Positions 27,644-35,946 of a stretch of 64,000 nt of DNA are shown here, in pieces. Made by a program: the position numbers and the translations under genes. The stretch comes from Sagittula marina (GTDB taxonomy: Bacteria > Pseudomonadota > Alphaproteobacteria > Rhodobacterales > Rhodobacteraceae), in NCBI RefSeq assembly GCF_014196795.1, contig NZ_JACIEJ010000001.1, positions 310,001 through 374,000 of the forward strand, given 5' to 3'. Positions within the stretch are counted from its first letter, which is position 1, and every line of letters begins with the position of its first letter. A model generated the notes under the pieces. That model was not told the origin of the DNA, searched no databases, and saw nothing but the letters and a program-made list of their open reading frames with translations.

Positions 27644-29116
27644 ATGACCAGCACGCAGACGACAGATAGCGAACGCCCCTTCCGGGTTATCGAAGGCGGT
27701 GGCGCCTGCGCCGTTCCGCAAGTGGACCTCGCGCCGCTGACAGTCCCGGAGATGTCCGCCGCTGAGCTGGCGGCAGAGATGGCCGAGATTTTTGCCATGT
27801 CGTTGCTCCGCAAGCAGCGGCTGGCCGATTTGCAGGATCCGCACTGCAAGGTTCGTGTGGATGCGGCGATCAGTTTTACTTTGCACGAACTGCTGTGCGA
27901 GTTGCGGTCGCTTGCTTGGTGCGACGCAGGCCAACTTCCGGCACGGGACTTGTCTGCCACTGCGCAGGAGCGCCGGGCGTTGCGGTGGAACGGCGAAGGG
28001 CAGTTGACGCTGAACACTCTATTTCGTGGTGGTGTGGCGTCCATGGGCGCGGCGCGCCTTTCGGCGCTGTGGCAGGCCGATCACGCGGTGGCCGACCGCG
28101 ACCCGGCGCAGCGCCCGCCCCACAATGAAGCGCCTATGTCGGCATGGCTTGAGTGGTGTGGCCGGCACAGCGGCGCTGGGCTCTGCATGCCCGGGGATAT
28201 CGTCATGCCGGAACCGTGTTTGCAAAGCCTGGACGATATGGCCGAACGTTTGCACCACATGCAGCCCGCGCGGCCCTTTCACAATGCGACCCTTGCGGCA
28301 CTGGCGAACGGTGCGACGTTTGATGGCGGCCTATGTCACGGGGATACGCCGTGGCGGGGCGGACGCTTGATGTCCCTGATGGCGCAGGCAGAGGGGCGGG
28401 CGACCCGCGCCACATTGATGCAGGCCCGCGCGCCCGGCAGGTTGCCAAGACCCGGTGTCACGGCCGCCCGGATGACAGTCTGGCTGGCCCGCGAGGAGCG
28501 GGGTGATGCGCCCTCTGCCGCGTCGGTGCGGGCGGCGGCAGATGAATTGGCGGCGGCGTCGCCCAACCTGTTGCACTGGGTCAGCCGCACGAATGCTTCC
28601 CTGCGACAAAAGCAACAACGCTTTCAGAACAGCCTCTTCCTGCCATTGGTTGAAGCCGACCGTCAGTACATGATGGCGTCCGATTGTGCACCGCATCTGG
28701 CCGTTGCCGGGGCGATGGCGACACTGATGAAGGCCGTTTTCGATACCGCGCGCCCTGTGCATTTTCAGGGCGTCGGCACGCAAGGCTCCGCTATGGACCT
28801 GGCGCAGGAGGCCGACATGCTGGTGGCCAACATGAGCCTCGCCCGTGTCGTGTCCGGCGGCTATCATCCGGTGGAAAACCTGCGCGATCTGCGCGCGGGA
28901 GAGATGATTGCCTTGCAGCTGCTGCGCGACATGCTGGAGGCCGACAATCGCCCTGCCACGCTGGACTTCACTGGTTTCGACGGCAAGCCGCGGCACATCG
29001 TGGCACAGCCGCGCCAGTTCGGGCGTGGGGTGGCAAAGCTTTATGGAGAGAGCGGCCCGCTGCCGTGGTCGCAGGAGGAGGCTTGCGGGCCCAAGCACCT
29101 GGTGGCCATTGTCTGA
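27644..29116 (+). CDS. Haloperoxidase-like protein with altered active site
   Basis: A 490-residue protein whose C-terminal part resembles bacterial/algal vanadium-dependent haloperoxidases: RPFHNATLAALANG (about 210-223), APHLAVAGAMATLMKAVFD (349-367, aligning with the PSGHATVAGA helix), NMSLARVVSGGYHP (396-409, aligning with the R-x4-GVHY motif), LRDLRAGEMIALQLL and FTGFDGKPRHI. Key changes are visible: the Ser-Gly before the pocket His becomes Ala-Pro (His351 kept), and the vanadate-ligand His position is Tyr407 with His shifted to 408. It may be inactive, changed in chemistry, or structural. The ATG has GGGGGA five bases upstream. No signal peptide. The family assignment is mine, from motif spacing. 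Confidence 0.62.
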   Translation: MTSTQTTDSERPFRVIEGGGACAVPQVDLAPLTVPEMSAAELAAEMAEIFAMSLLRKQRLADLQDPHCKVRVDAAISFTLHELLCELRSLAWCDAGQLPARDLSATAQERRALRWNGEGQLTLNTLFRGGVASMGAARLSALWQADHAVADRDPAQRPPHNEAPMSAWLEWCGRHSGAGLCMPGDIVMPEPCLQSLDDMAERLHHMQPARPFHNATLAALANGATFDGGLCHGDTPWRGGRLMSLMAQAEGRATRATLMQARAPGRLPRPGVTAARMTVWLAREERGDAPSAASVRAAADELAAASPNLLHWVSRTNASLRQKQQRFQNSLFLPLVEADRQYMMASDCAPHLAVAGAMATLMKAVFDTARPVHFQGVGTQGSAMDLAQEADMLVANMSLARVVSGGYHPVENLRDLRAGEMIALQLLRDMLEADNRPATLDFTGFDGKPRHIVAQPRQFGRGVAKLYGESGPLPWSQEEACGPKHLVAIV

Positions 29117-29188
29117 CACCTTGATGCAGGTCAGGGTCTGACGCCTTGGTCCATGCAATAACGAGCAGGCACCCGACAGGAGGATGCC

Positions 29189-29596
29189 ATGCCAACATTC
29201 AAAAGACTTTTCGCAGCGTTCATATGTCTTGCGGGACCGGTGCTTGCACAGGACGCGGACCTCGGGCGCGCGCACTACCAAACGCATTGTGCCACCTGTC
29301 ACGGGCTCGAAGGCATGGGAAACGGGCCCATGGCCGGTGCGCTGATTCAAAAGCCCGTGAACCTGACCGAACTGACAATTCAGAACGGCGGAAAATTTCC
29401 GTTGGAGCGTGTGGTGAAACGGATCGACGGGCGTGAACCGCTTGTCAGCCACGGCTCTCCGATGCCGGTCTATGGCGACTACTTCGAGGGCGTTCTGGAC
29501 GTCCCGATCAAAATTCCAACGGGCCAGGTGGTTCTGACCTCCCAGCCGGTGGTGGATCTGGTGGCCTATTTGCTGGACATTCAGCGCATCGAATGA
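29189..29596 (+). CDS. Secreted class I cytochrome c
   Basis: Periplasmic mono-haem electron carrier of 135 residues. Signal peptide MPTFKRLFAAFICLAGPVLA ends at AQD; CATCHGLEGMGNGPM (about residues 34-48) is the haem-binding CxxCH with the usual Gly-rich follow-on; GSPMPVYGDYF supplies the probable axial Met. AGGAGG lies six bases before the ATG. It is 72 bases downstream of the haloperoxidase-like gene on the same strand, so co-transcription is plausible, which would place an electron carrier next to an oxidative enzyme. Confidence 0.88.
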   Translation: MPTFKRLFAAFICLAGPVLAQDADLGRAHYQTHCATCHGLEGMGNGPMAGALIQKPVNLTELTIQNGGKFPLERVVKRIDGREPLVSHGSPMPVYGDYFEGVLDVPIKIPTGQVVLTSQPVVDLVAYLLDIQRIE

Positions 29597-29598
29597 TG

Positions 29599-30297
29599 CT
29601 AGCGGCAAATATCCTTGGTCTGAAGGCCGGGCCAAGGCACCCGAACGCGCGGTGTGCCGAGGGCGCGGTCCAGTCGGTCTACGGGCATCTCCGCGCCGAT
29701 CATCGCACGCAGTCGCGCGGTGCGCGGCGCGTCTGGATCAAGCAGGCGGCAACAGACGTATTCCTCCACGATGGCGCCCTGCTGCTCGTAGCCGAAATCA
29801 AGGAACCGCGTGTCGCTGTCCGGGTCAATCAGATAGGGGTCTGTCTGCGTCACATGTTCATTCAGCGCCTTGAGCGGTGAATAGCCGGTGCGCTTGCGGT
29901 TCTGCCATTGCCAGACGTGCGTCGCCTCATGGGCAAGGAGCATCGCATTATAAAGATTGACCTCTTCAGGGTAGCCTTTGAGGAAATCTTCACGAAAAAT
30001 ATCGTCGCGGATCAGCACCTTGTTGAAAAGAACCGTGGCAGCCGGGGCAACAGTAACCTCTGTCTCCTTTGTCAGCGGCGGCCAGATCCGTTCCTGACAC
30101 GTGGTGCGGGGGCGCACCGGGATGCGGTAGGTCATCTCTCCCGCGAAGTGCCCATCGACAAGCCGGATCCTGGAGGTGTCCAGATCCTCGCCGTGAATGG
30201 CTTGCAGATAGGCGGTTTCGGGGTCCGTCAAGGGACGCCCGCAAGCTGCCAGGAAAAGGAACAAAAGCATCATCGCGCGCATGAGGCAGAGCATCAC
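29599..30297 (-). CDS. Lipoprotein with HExxH motif, putative metallopeptidase
   Basis: A 232-residue predicted lipoprotein: signal MLLFLFLAAC ends in a lipobox Cys. AHEATHVWQWQ (about residue 125) is a zincin-type HExxH; EEYVCCRLL further on may supply the third ligand Glu. Similar sequences are annotated only as hypothetical or DUF proteins in my memory, so peptidase activity is an inference from the motif. The start could be the first, second or later Met of MMLCLMRAMM; the longest is given. Convergent with the cytochrome gene, with two bases between stop codons. Confidence 0.65.
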   Translation of the reverse strand: MMLCLMRAMMLLFLFLAACGRPLTDPETAYLQAIHGEDLDTSRIRLVDGHFAGEMTYRIPVRPRTTCQERIWPPLTKETEVTVAPAATVLFNKVLIRDDIFREDFLKGYPEEVNLYNAMLLAHEATHVWQWQNRKRTGYSPLKALNEHVTQTDPYLIDPDSDTRFLDFGYEQQGAIVEEYVCCRLLDPDAPRTARLRAMIGAEMPVDRLDRALGTPRVRVPWPGLQTKDICR

Positions 30298-30419
30298 CCG
30301 GCATGCGTGCCTTGTCCAGTCACGACCGCGGTAGGGTCCGTTTTGAATGGAATGCCAATGGCTTTACCCAGCAGACCCGTTGCGTCCCTATTTAGGGCTT
30401 TGTAAAGTCGTGGAGCTGT

Positions 30420-31394
30420 ATGAGCGCGGCGACATCAAAATACGGGACCGACATGACCATTACGCACCTCGTGACCCACTCGGGCGGTTTCCACGCTGAT
30501 GAGCTTCTGTCCTCCGTAATTCTCACCCGGCTCTATCCTGACGCAACCATCCTCCGCAGTCGCGACCCCGAATGGATCAGCGCCTCGCCGGATCGTATCG
30601 TCTATGATGTGGGCCGGGAGTATGACGCGGCGCAGCAGGTCTTTGATCACCATCAACGTCCCGCGCCCAGCCGAGAGGACGGTCAGCCCTACAGCTCTTT
30701 TGGCCTGATCTGGAAGCACTATGGCCTCGCCTACCTGGAGGCGATGGGCGTGCCGGAGGAGCACCGTGGCGATGTGCACTTTAAGATGGATACGGGCTTT
30801 GTCCTGCCCATCGACCTGATGGACAACGGCGCGATGGAACCCTCCGTCGCCGGTCCGCTGGCCGGGTTGACCCTGCCGGTGCTGCTGGAAACGCTCAAAC
30901 CGGTGTTCGATGATCGCGGAGACGGTGCTGATGATGCGGCCTTTGCCAATGCGTTGATTGTTGCGCGCAGCTTTGTGGAGGCGTCAGTGCGTGGCAAACA
31001 CGCGAAACTGCGTGCTTCTGACATGGTGAAAGACGCCATCACATCCGCCGGTACGGGGCGCGTTCTGGAGCTGCCGATGGGGATGCCATTTCGCTCTGCC
31101 GTCGAAGAGACCGGCGCGGACCGCCTGCTGTTTGTGGTGCACCCCCGCGACGCCGACTGGGCGCTGACCGGCATTCGCGTCAGCGGTGACAGCTTTGAGC
31201 AGCGCGCCAATCTGCCAGAAGCCTGGGCTGGGCTGACGGATGAGGCCTTGGAGGCGGCGAGTGGCGTCAAGGGCGCAAAGTTTTGCCACAACGGTCGTTT
31301 CATCGCCGTGGCAAGCTCGCGTGAGGCGATTCTGAAAATGGCAGAGATCGCCGTGACCGCGGCTGAGGCAGATACGGCTGCTCACGTAGGTTGA
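30420..31394 (+). CDS. MYG1 family protein (UPF0160)
   Basis: Member of the MYG1/UPF0160 family; the eukaryotic protein is a DHH-fold 3'-5' RNA exonuclease. The 324-residue product has the N-terminal THSGGFHADELLSSVIL signature, IVYDVGREYD and FDHHQR (DHH-type metal ligands), and LDLMDNGA-like and HNGRFIAVASSREAIL later. The ATG at 30420 has GGAG close by (4-base gap); an alternative ATG at 30453 (MTITHLVTHSGG) matches the usual family start, so the first 11 residues are doubtful. Flanked by the HExxH lipoprotein (divergent) and by decayed IS sequence downstream. Confidence 0.88.
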   Translation: MSAATSKYGTDMTITHLVTHSGGFHADELLSSVILTRLYPDATILRSRDPEWISASPDRIVYDVGREYDAAQQVFDHHQRPAPSREDGQPYSSFGLIWKHYGLAYLEAMGVPEEHRGDVHFKMDTGFVLPIDLMDNGAMEPSVAGPLAGLTLPVLLETLKPVFDDRGDGADDAAFANALIVARSFVEASVRGKHAKLRASDMVKDAITSAGTGRVLELPMGMPFRSAVEETGADRLLFVVHPRDADWALTGIRVSGDSFEQRANLPEAWAGLTDEALEAASGVKGAKFCHNGRFIAVASSREAILKMAEIAVTAAEADTAAHVG

Positions 31395-31514
31395 AAGGCG
31401 CGCTGCGCTCGGGTTGTTCCCGCTTTTGACCTTATGAGCCCTGCTAATGTCGCAGCCGGATTTTTCTTCCGCGCTTTCATTGATCGTGGGGCGCCTTGTC
31501 AGGCGGGCTGTCTA

Positions 31515-31526
31515 GGGTCAGGACCC
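31515..31526. repeat. Possible left end of a decayed IS5-type element
   Basis: GGGTCAGGACCC is a 12-base inverted repeat about 50 bases before the transposase remnant, in the position expected for a terminal repeat of an IS5-family element. No matching right end was found, in keeping with loss of the right half. Weak evidence. Confidence 0.3.
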
Positions 31527-31578
31527 TTTGATTTCCGTCCAGCGGCCTGTTTCACGGTTCGAAAAACGCGCGGTGACC

Positions 31579-32123
31579 ATGTCTGATCTCTTCTGGCTGA
31601 CGCATACGCAGATGGTGCGTCTTTAGCCTTTCTTCCCCAAGTCCCACGGCAAGCCACGCGTCGATGATCGACGTGTGTAAAGCGGCATTATCTTCATTAA
31701 TCGCAACGGGTTGAGGTGGCGCGACACCCCATCGGCCTAAGGCCCACACAAAACGCTCTATAATCGTTGGAAGCGATGGAGGTGAGTGGCTAACGCCACT
31801 GATCCGAGTGCCGCCACGATCAAGGCATCTTCGCCCGGACGATGGTCGGCCTAGCTGCCGAACACGGCGAAGAGACGACTGCGATGATCCCCTCTCGGGC
31901 CATCGCTTCGTGGTTCCCTGCCGGGCAGTGGACGCCACCACCTGAAGGCCCACCGTACCGCGACCAGCATGGCCGCGAAAACGGGGGGGCGTTGACGCTT
32001 GATCGGTCGCACCAAGGGCGGCATGAACCGTTGTCCGGGGCATTGCGCAGCAATGTCCCGAAAGGGACCAAGTTGCATGCCATCTGCGACAGCCGGGGAC
32101 GTCCGCTCAATCTGTTCGTCACC
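31579..32123 (+). pseudogene. Decayed IS5-family transposase (N-terminal two-thirds)
   Basis: From the ATG at 31579 one frame reads MSDLFWLTHTQMVRL, stop, PFFPKSHGKPRVDDRRV, stop, SGIIFINRNGLRWRDTPSA, stop, GPHKTLYNRWKRW, stop: exactly the course of IS5-type DDE transposases but with four nonsense codons. Later frames give IFARTMVGLAAEHGEE, LKAHRTATSM, LIGRTKGGMN and KLHAICDSRGRPLNLFVT, separated by short insertions of about 40 bases and frameshifts. It ends abruptly at about 32123, where TRAP-permease sequence begins. Non-functional. Confidence 0.8.
32037..32059. repeat. Hairpin-bearing insertion within the transposase remnant
   Basis: GGGGCATTGC (32037-32046) and GCAATGTCCC (32050-32059) form a 10-bp stem with a GCA loop. 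It sits in an approximately 40-base insertion between LIGRTKGGMN and KLHAICD, which are contiguous in intact transposases. Confidence 0.5.
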
Positions 32124-33079
32124 ATCACATTCCTGATCCTCGTCCTGTTTGGGATACCGCTGGCCTTTTCGCTGTGGGTTTCAGCGCTTACAGTTCTGTG
32201 GATGGCCGGGATTGGCGCTCTCGTTTTCCCACCGCGGCTGATGAATGCGGTTAATTCTGTTCTGCTGATCTCCATCCCGTTGTTCATGATGGCAGGCGAG
32301 TTGATGCTAATGGGGGGGGAATCATTGTGAGGTTGGTGGACTTTTGAATGCCATCATCGGGCGGACGCGCAGCGGGATGGCTCAGGTGGCGATTGTGTCC
32401 GGGGCTGGTCTTGCTTTGGTGCCAAGGGCGGTAGCCGGTACCTCAGCCCTGTCCTCGGCGCTATGGCTCTGCAAGCAGTACGGACTGGGGCTTCCCGTGG
32501 TATGATCGCGGCGGCTGACAGCTTTGGGTTCAGTCCGGTGCGATGATCGGCTATGCCTTCATGGTGGGCTCATCCATAAGCCTCGGCGGACACGTTTCCG
32601 GCCAGCGTTGTGCCGGCTGATCGCAAGAAGGCGTGGTCTACACCCTGTTCTTCAGGCTTTTGGTCACGCGAAGGCTACAATTTTCGGATCTGCCGGGCGT
32701 ACTTCTGACCGCAGCGAAAACGTAGACGCTGGTTGCAGCGATGATTGCCCTCGCCTCGACCGTCACGTTTTTGTTCACCGTCGATATGCACGCGTTCCAG
32801 CTGGCAGCTCTGCTTCAGGACGGCCCGCGACGCCCATTTGTGTTCCCCTGCCTCCTGGCTGAATGCCATGGCATTTCCATGGAATCCAAAGGGGCCGATA
32901 TCATGCGGGTGCCTTTTTTCATTCTATCTCTACCAGCCATGGCATTGATCCCGCTGCATTTCGGGGGTCCTGTTCGTTCTGAACCTCGTCGTTGGACTGC
33001 TGCCGCCTTCGGCGGGTGTGGCTTTGCTCGTCGTGAGAGCCGTCAGAGCGTTGCATCAACGGGCTTGGCAGGCGTGTGA
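32120..33079 (+). pseudogene. Decayed TRAP transporter large permease (dctM)
   Basis: Remnant of the large membrane subunit of a TRAP dicarboxylate-type transporter, 5' end missing. Readable in order but in shifting frames: ITFLILVLFGIPLAFSL, LLISIPLFMMAGELM, LNAIIGRTRSGMAQVAIVSG, IGYAFMVGSSISLGG, FSDLPGVLLTAAKT, VAAMIALASTVTFLFTV, and VLFVLNLVVGLLPPSAGVAL at about 32970-33030. A frame change follows a run of eight G at 32312-32319, and several stops follow. Because its first codons are fused in frame to IS5 sequence, an illusory 162-codon chimeric frame spans the joint. Non-functional. Confidence 0.78.
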
Positions 33080-33399
33080 GCGGGATCAAAACCAACACAG
33101 ACACAGCTTTGCTGTGGCCGGAGACGGAGGACGCGCAGCATAACCTGTCGAAGGGCATCTGCCGTGGCGTATCAAAGCCCGCAACGTCACACACATGGAA
33201 CTCATGCGAAGCCAGATGATCTGCGCCGCCCAGTCCCCGTAGGGTCGGCGCAGTCTGGCCCTGGGCGCCCTTGTCGAAGCCGATCGCGCGCTGTCGCTTC
33301 TGCTTGATCACGTTTGCAAAGAACGTGGTCACGTCGTGATGGGCGGTGCGTGAGGAATACGTGTTTCCCCCACGCGGACGCGCCCGATATGATGTGCCT
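33080..33399. other. Stretch between dctM remnant and CoA-transferase gene, nothing recognised
   Basis: About 320 bases that read through in several short frames on both strands; none shows a known motif or ribosome site. Probably more of the eroded locus that held the TRAP transporter. Confidence 0.35.
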
Positions 33400-35910
33400 T
33401 TAGCTTGGCAAGTATTCCTTGCTCCAGCTTTCGCTGACCTGACCGGATTTCAGCATCCGCTCGATGGCCGCGTCAGAATAGCCAAGGTCGTTGAGGATGG
33501 TGCGCGTCGAGGTGCCAAACTTTTCCGTCGGTGAAAGCGCGTAGACCTTCCCGCGGGTGGGACGTACCGCGTAGGGGTCCAGCTGGATGATCTCATGGCC
33601 GCTGGGGTGATCTGCGTAATGTGAGAAGGAATAACTGCCGTTGTCGGTGCCGGGCGTACCATCGGGTTCGCGCAGGTTCTCGGATCGCAGGGCGTCGATG
33701 TTGTTGCAGATCGCACAGCCGATGTCCGCCGCGCGCAGGCGCGTAATCCATTCCGTCGCAGGATGCATCTGAAAGGCCCCGGCGAGGAAGGCCGCGCGCT
33801 CTTCTTCGGGGATGTCAGGCAGTTCTTCGAGCCCTTCGACATTTCGGAACCTTGGCAGGTCGGATTCGTAAGCGCAGAGCAACATGTAGACGCCCGACGC
33901 CGTGCTGTAGAACCGCGAAAGGGAATCGTAGCCGTTGACCTCTGGTCCCGACGGCTCGTCGAACAAGCCGCGCCCGCGAAAATCATAGGCGAACGGGATC
34001 TGCAACAGACCGCTGTTGGCGCTCAGCGACGTGCGCCCACGCCCAATGCGGCCAAAACGGTGCTTTTGATACAGGGCGCTTGCGACCGCCAGTGCTCCGC
34101 CAAAGCCGCACATCACGTCGATGGTGCCCACATGCGCGTGCTCTTCGGGGCGGTCCATCGCCCCGCCAAATCGCAGCATGATGCCCGTGGTTGCCTGCAC
34201 AAGGTCGTCGTAGCCGATGTAGTCGGTCCGCACCCCGCGCCGGACGCCGCTGAAACAGTCCAGCTTGCAAAAGATCGCCTCCGGATTCAGCTTGCGCAGA
34301 TTCTCGGCGTCCAGTCCCATCCGCTTGATCTGGCTGTCCGGAGCGTTCCAAAAGATCACATCAACGGATTTCACCAGATCTTCGAGCACCTTGCGCCCGT
34401 GTTCCGACTTGGCATCCGCGAGGATGGATTTCTTGCCACGCCCTTGGCTCAGCCCATAGGTCACGGTGTTCCAACTGTCATAAAGCGGCACCGCCGGATC
34501 GAATTTGATCACCTCCGCGCCAAAACGCGCAAGGTAGCTGGCAGAGTGCGGCCCCGCGATGACGTTGCACATGTCCAGCACGCGTACACCCGACAGCCAC
34601 CCCTCTTGCGCGATGCCGTCCTCCGGATCCGGGATGTCGGTCCGCAGCTTTTTGAGCTTTTTCAGCGCCTCGTCAAACTCGACCCACCGGCGCGGCGCGG
34701 GGCTGAGTGCCTCCTCGCCGCTTTCCTCCATCCAGACGATGGGGCCGGGCTGCGTCATCTCCCCGTATTCCGGATCCCAGACGTCGATCATCAAACCCGC
34801 GGCCTCGGCGTATTCGTCGTTGATCCACTCCTGCAGCCAGCGCTGCGGCGCACCGGGAATGCCCGCCCGGCCAAACATCCGCTTCCACTCGTGGGAGGTG
34901 CGGGTCATGAAGATCTCTTTCATCCGTGCCGCCAGCTTGTCGGCCCAGAATTTCGGCATGGGATAGACCCCAAGCGAGGTATCGGTTTCCCACTCGGAGA
35001 CCGGCTTGTAGGTGTCTTCCTCTTCGGTCAGTCCCTCGTCGAGCATTTCCTGATAGATGCCCAGCACCTCAAGGCAGCGTCGCGCATGATGCTTGTGGCT
35101 GGGGCAGACGACATAGAACATCCGCCCGTCCTTGCACATGTAGCTGCGAAAGAACGGATCCAGCAGCTCCTGCAAATCCTCGTAGGACACGTTCATTGGC
35201 AGGCCCTCGATCCGGCGCCGCTCGATTTCCGTCTCACGCTGGGTCAGATAACGCTCCGGCATGTCCGAGACCTTGATGGAGTTGTAGCACAGCCCCTCCA
35301 TCACGGCGGCGGCCAACGGCACCTCGATCTGATCGCCAAGCCCGGTCAACTGCCGCGATTGCAGCGCCAGAACCGTGGCCGATGCCGCGATCTGCGAGGC
35401 ATAGGCGGACGCCAGAGGCAGCGGCGAGAACGAGGGGTTCAGACCCATCAGCACCCGGTTCAACCCCATGTCGGTGAACACGCCAGAGCTGGCCGCAACC
35501 ACACTTTCAAACGCCCGCTGTTCGCGCCGCTCCTCGTCGTTGGAGGCAAATCCCGGCAGCGAAATGGTGATCAGCTCAGGGCGTTCTTGGCGCATCGTGG
35601 CAAAGTCGATCCCCAGCGCGGCCAGCTTTCCGGGGCGAAAGTTCTCGACGATGATGTCAGCCTCGGCACACAGCGCGCGCGCCTTTTCCAGCCCTTCCTC
35701 CGTCTTCAGGTCAAGCGTCACGATCAGTTTGTTGCGCATCAGCGTGGCGTTGGCCGGACTGTCCCACATCGGACCATCGGGCGGGTCGATATGCACCACC
35801 GTCGCGCCCAGATCCCCCAGCAGCATCGCCACGGCGGGGCCTGCGATGTACTGGCCAAAATCGACCACTTTGACCCCGGTCAAGGGCAGGTTGGAAAATG
35901 ACTGACGCAT
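33400..35910 (-). CDS. dddD: Two-domain class III (CaiB/BaiF) CoA-transferase, DddD-like
   Basis: An 836-residue protein made of two class III CoA-transferase domains (about 8-400 and 440-830). DddD, the DMSP CoA-transferase/lyase that releases dimethyl sulfide, has exactly this tandem build and size. Domain 1 starts GVKVVDFGQYIAGPAVAMLL with VENFRPG; at the usual catalytic Asp it has Glu135 (RAFESVVAASSG). Domain 2 starts GVRVLDMCNVIAGPHSASYL and keeps the Asp568 site (YIGYDDLVQATTG). Next genes are a GMC oxidoreductase (as DddA in Halomonas) and a LysR regulator (as DddR), which supports the DMSP assignment; another acid substrate such as carnitine-type compounds remains possible. It is 36 bases downstream of the GMC gene, likely one operon. 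Confidence 0.68.
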   Translation of the reverse strand: MRQSFSNLPLTGVKVVDFGQYIAGPAVAMLLGDLGATVVHIDPPDGPMWDSPANATLMRNKLIVTLDLKTEEGLEKARALCAEADIIVENFRPGKLAALGIDFATMRQERPELITISLPGFASNDEERREQRAFESVVAASSGVFTDMGLNRVLMGLNPSFSPLPLASAYASQIAASATVLALQSRQLTGLGDQIEVPLAAAVMEGLCYNSIKVSDMPERYLTQRETEIERRRIEGLPMNVSYEDLQELLDPFFRSYMCKDGRMFYVVCPSHKHHARRCLEVLGIYQEMLDEGLTEEEDTYKPVSEWETDTSLGVYPMPKFWADKLAARMKEIFMTRTSHEWKRMFGRAGIPGAPQRWLQEWINDEYAEAAGLMIDVWDPEYGEMTQPGPIVWMEESGEEALSPAPRRWVEFDEALKKLKKLRTDIPDPEDGIAQEGWLSGVRVLDMCNVIAGPHSASYLARFGAEVIKFDPAVPLYDSWNTVTYGLSQGRGKKSILADAKSEHGRKVLEDLVKSVDVIFWNAPDSQIKRMGLDAENLRKLNPEAIFCKLDCFSGVRRGVRTDYIGYDDLVQATTGIMLRFGGAMDRPEEHAHVGTIDVMCGFGGALAVASALYQKHRFGRIGRGRTSLSANSGLLQIPFAYDFRGRGLFDEPSGPEVNGYDSLSRFYSTASGVYMLLCAYESDLPRFRNVEGLEELPDIPEEERAAFLAGAFQMHPATEWITRLRAADIGCAICNNIDALRSENLREPDGTPGTDNGSYSFSHYADHPSGHEIIQLDPYAVRPTRGKVYALSPTEKFGTSTRTILNDLGYSDAAIERMLKSGQVSESWSKEYLPS

Positions 35911-35946
35911 GTGGCCTCCGAAGGGAAAGAGAAGGGTCTGAAAGGG

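Noticed and set aside
31842-32330. A 162-codon plus-strand frame that could be called a membrane protein
   Set aside because: It is a chance fusion of IS5 transposase and TRAP permease remnants, both of which are broken.
33763-35901. A 712-codon plus-strand frame opposite the DddD-like gene
   Set aside because: His/Arg-rich antisense shadow of a clearly recognisable CoA-transferase.
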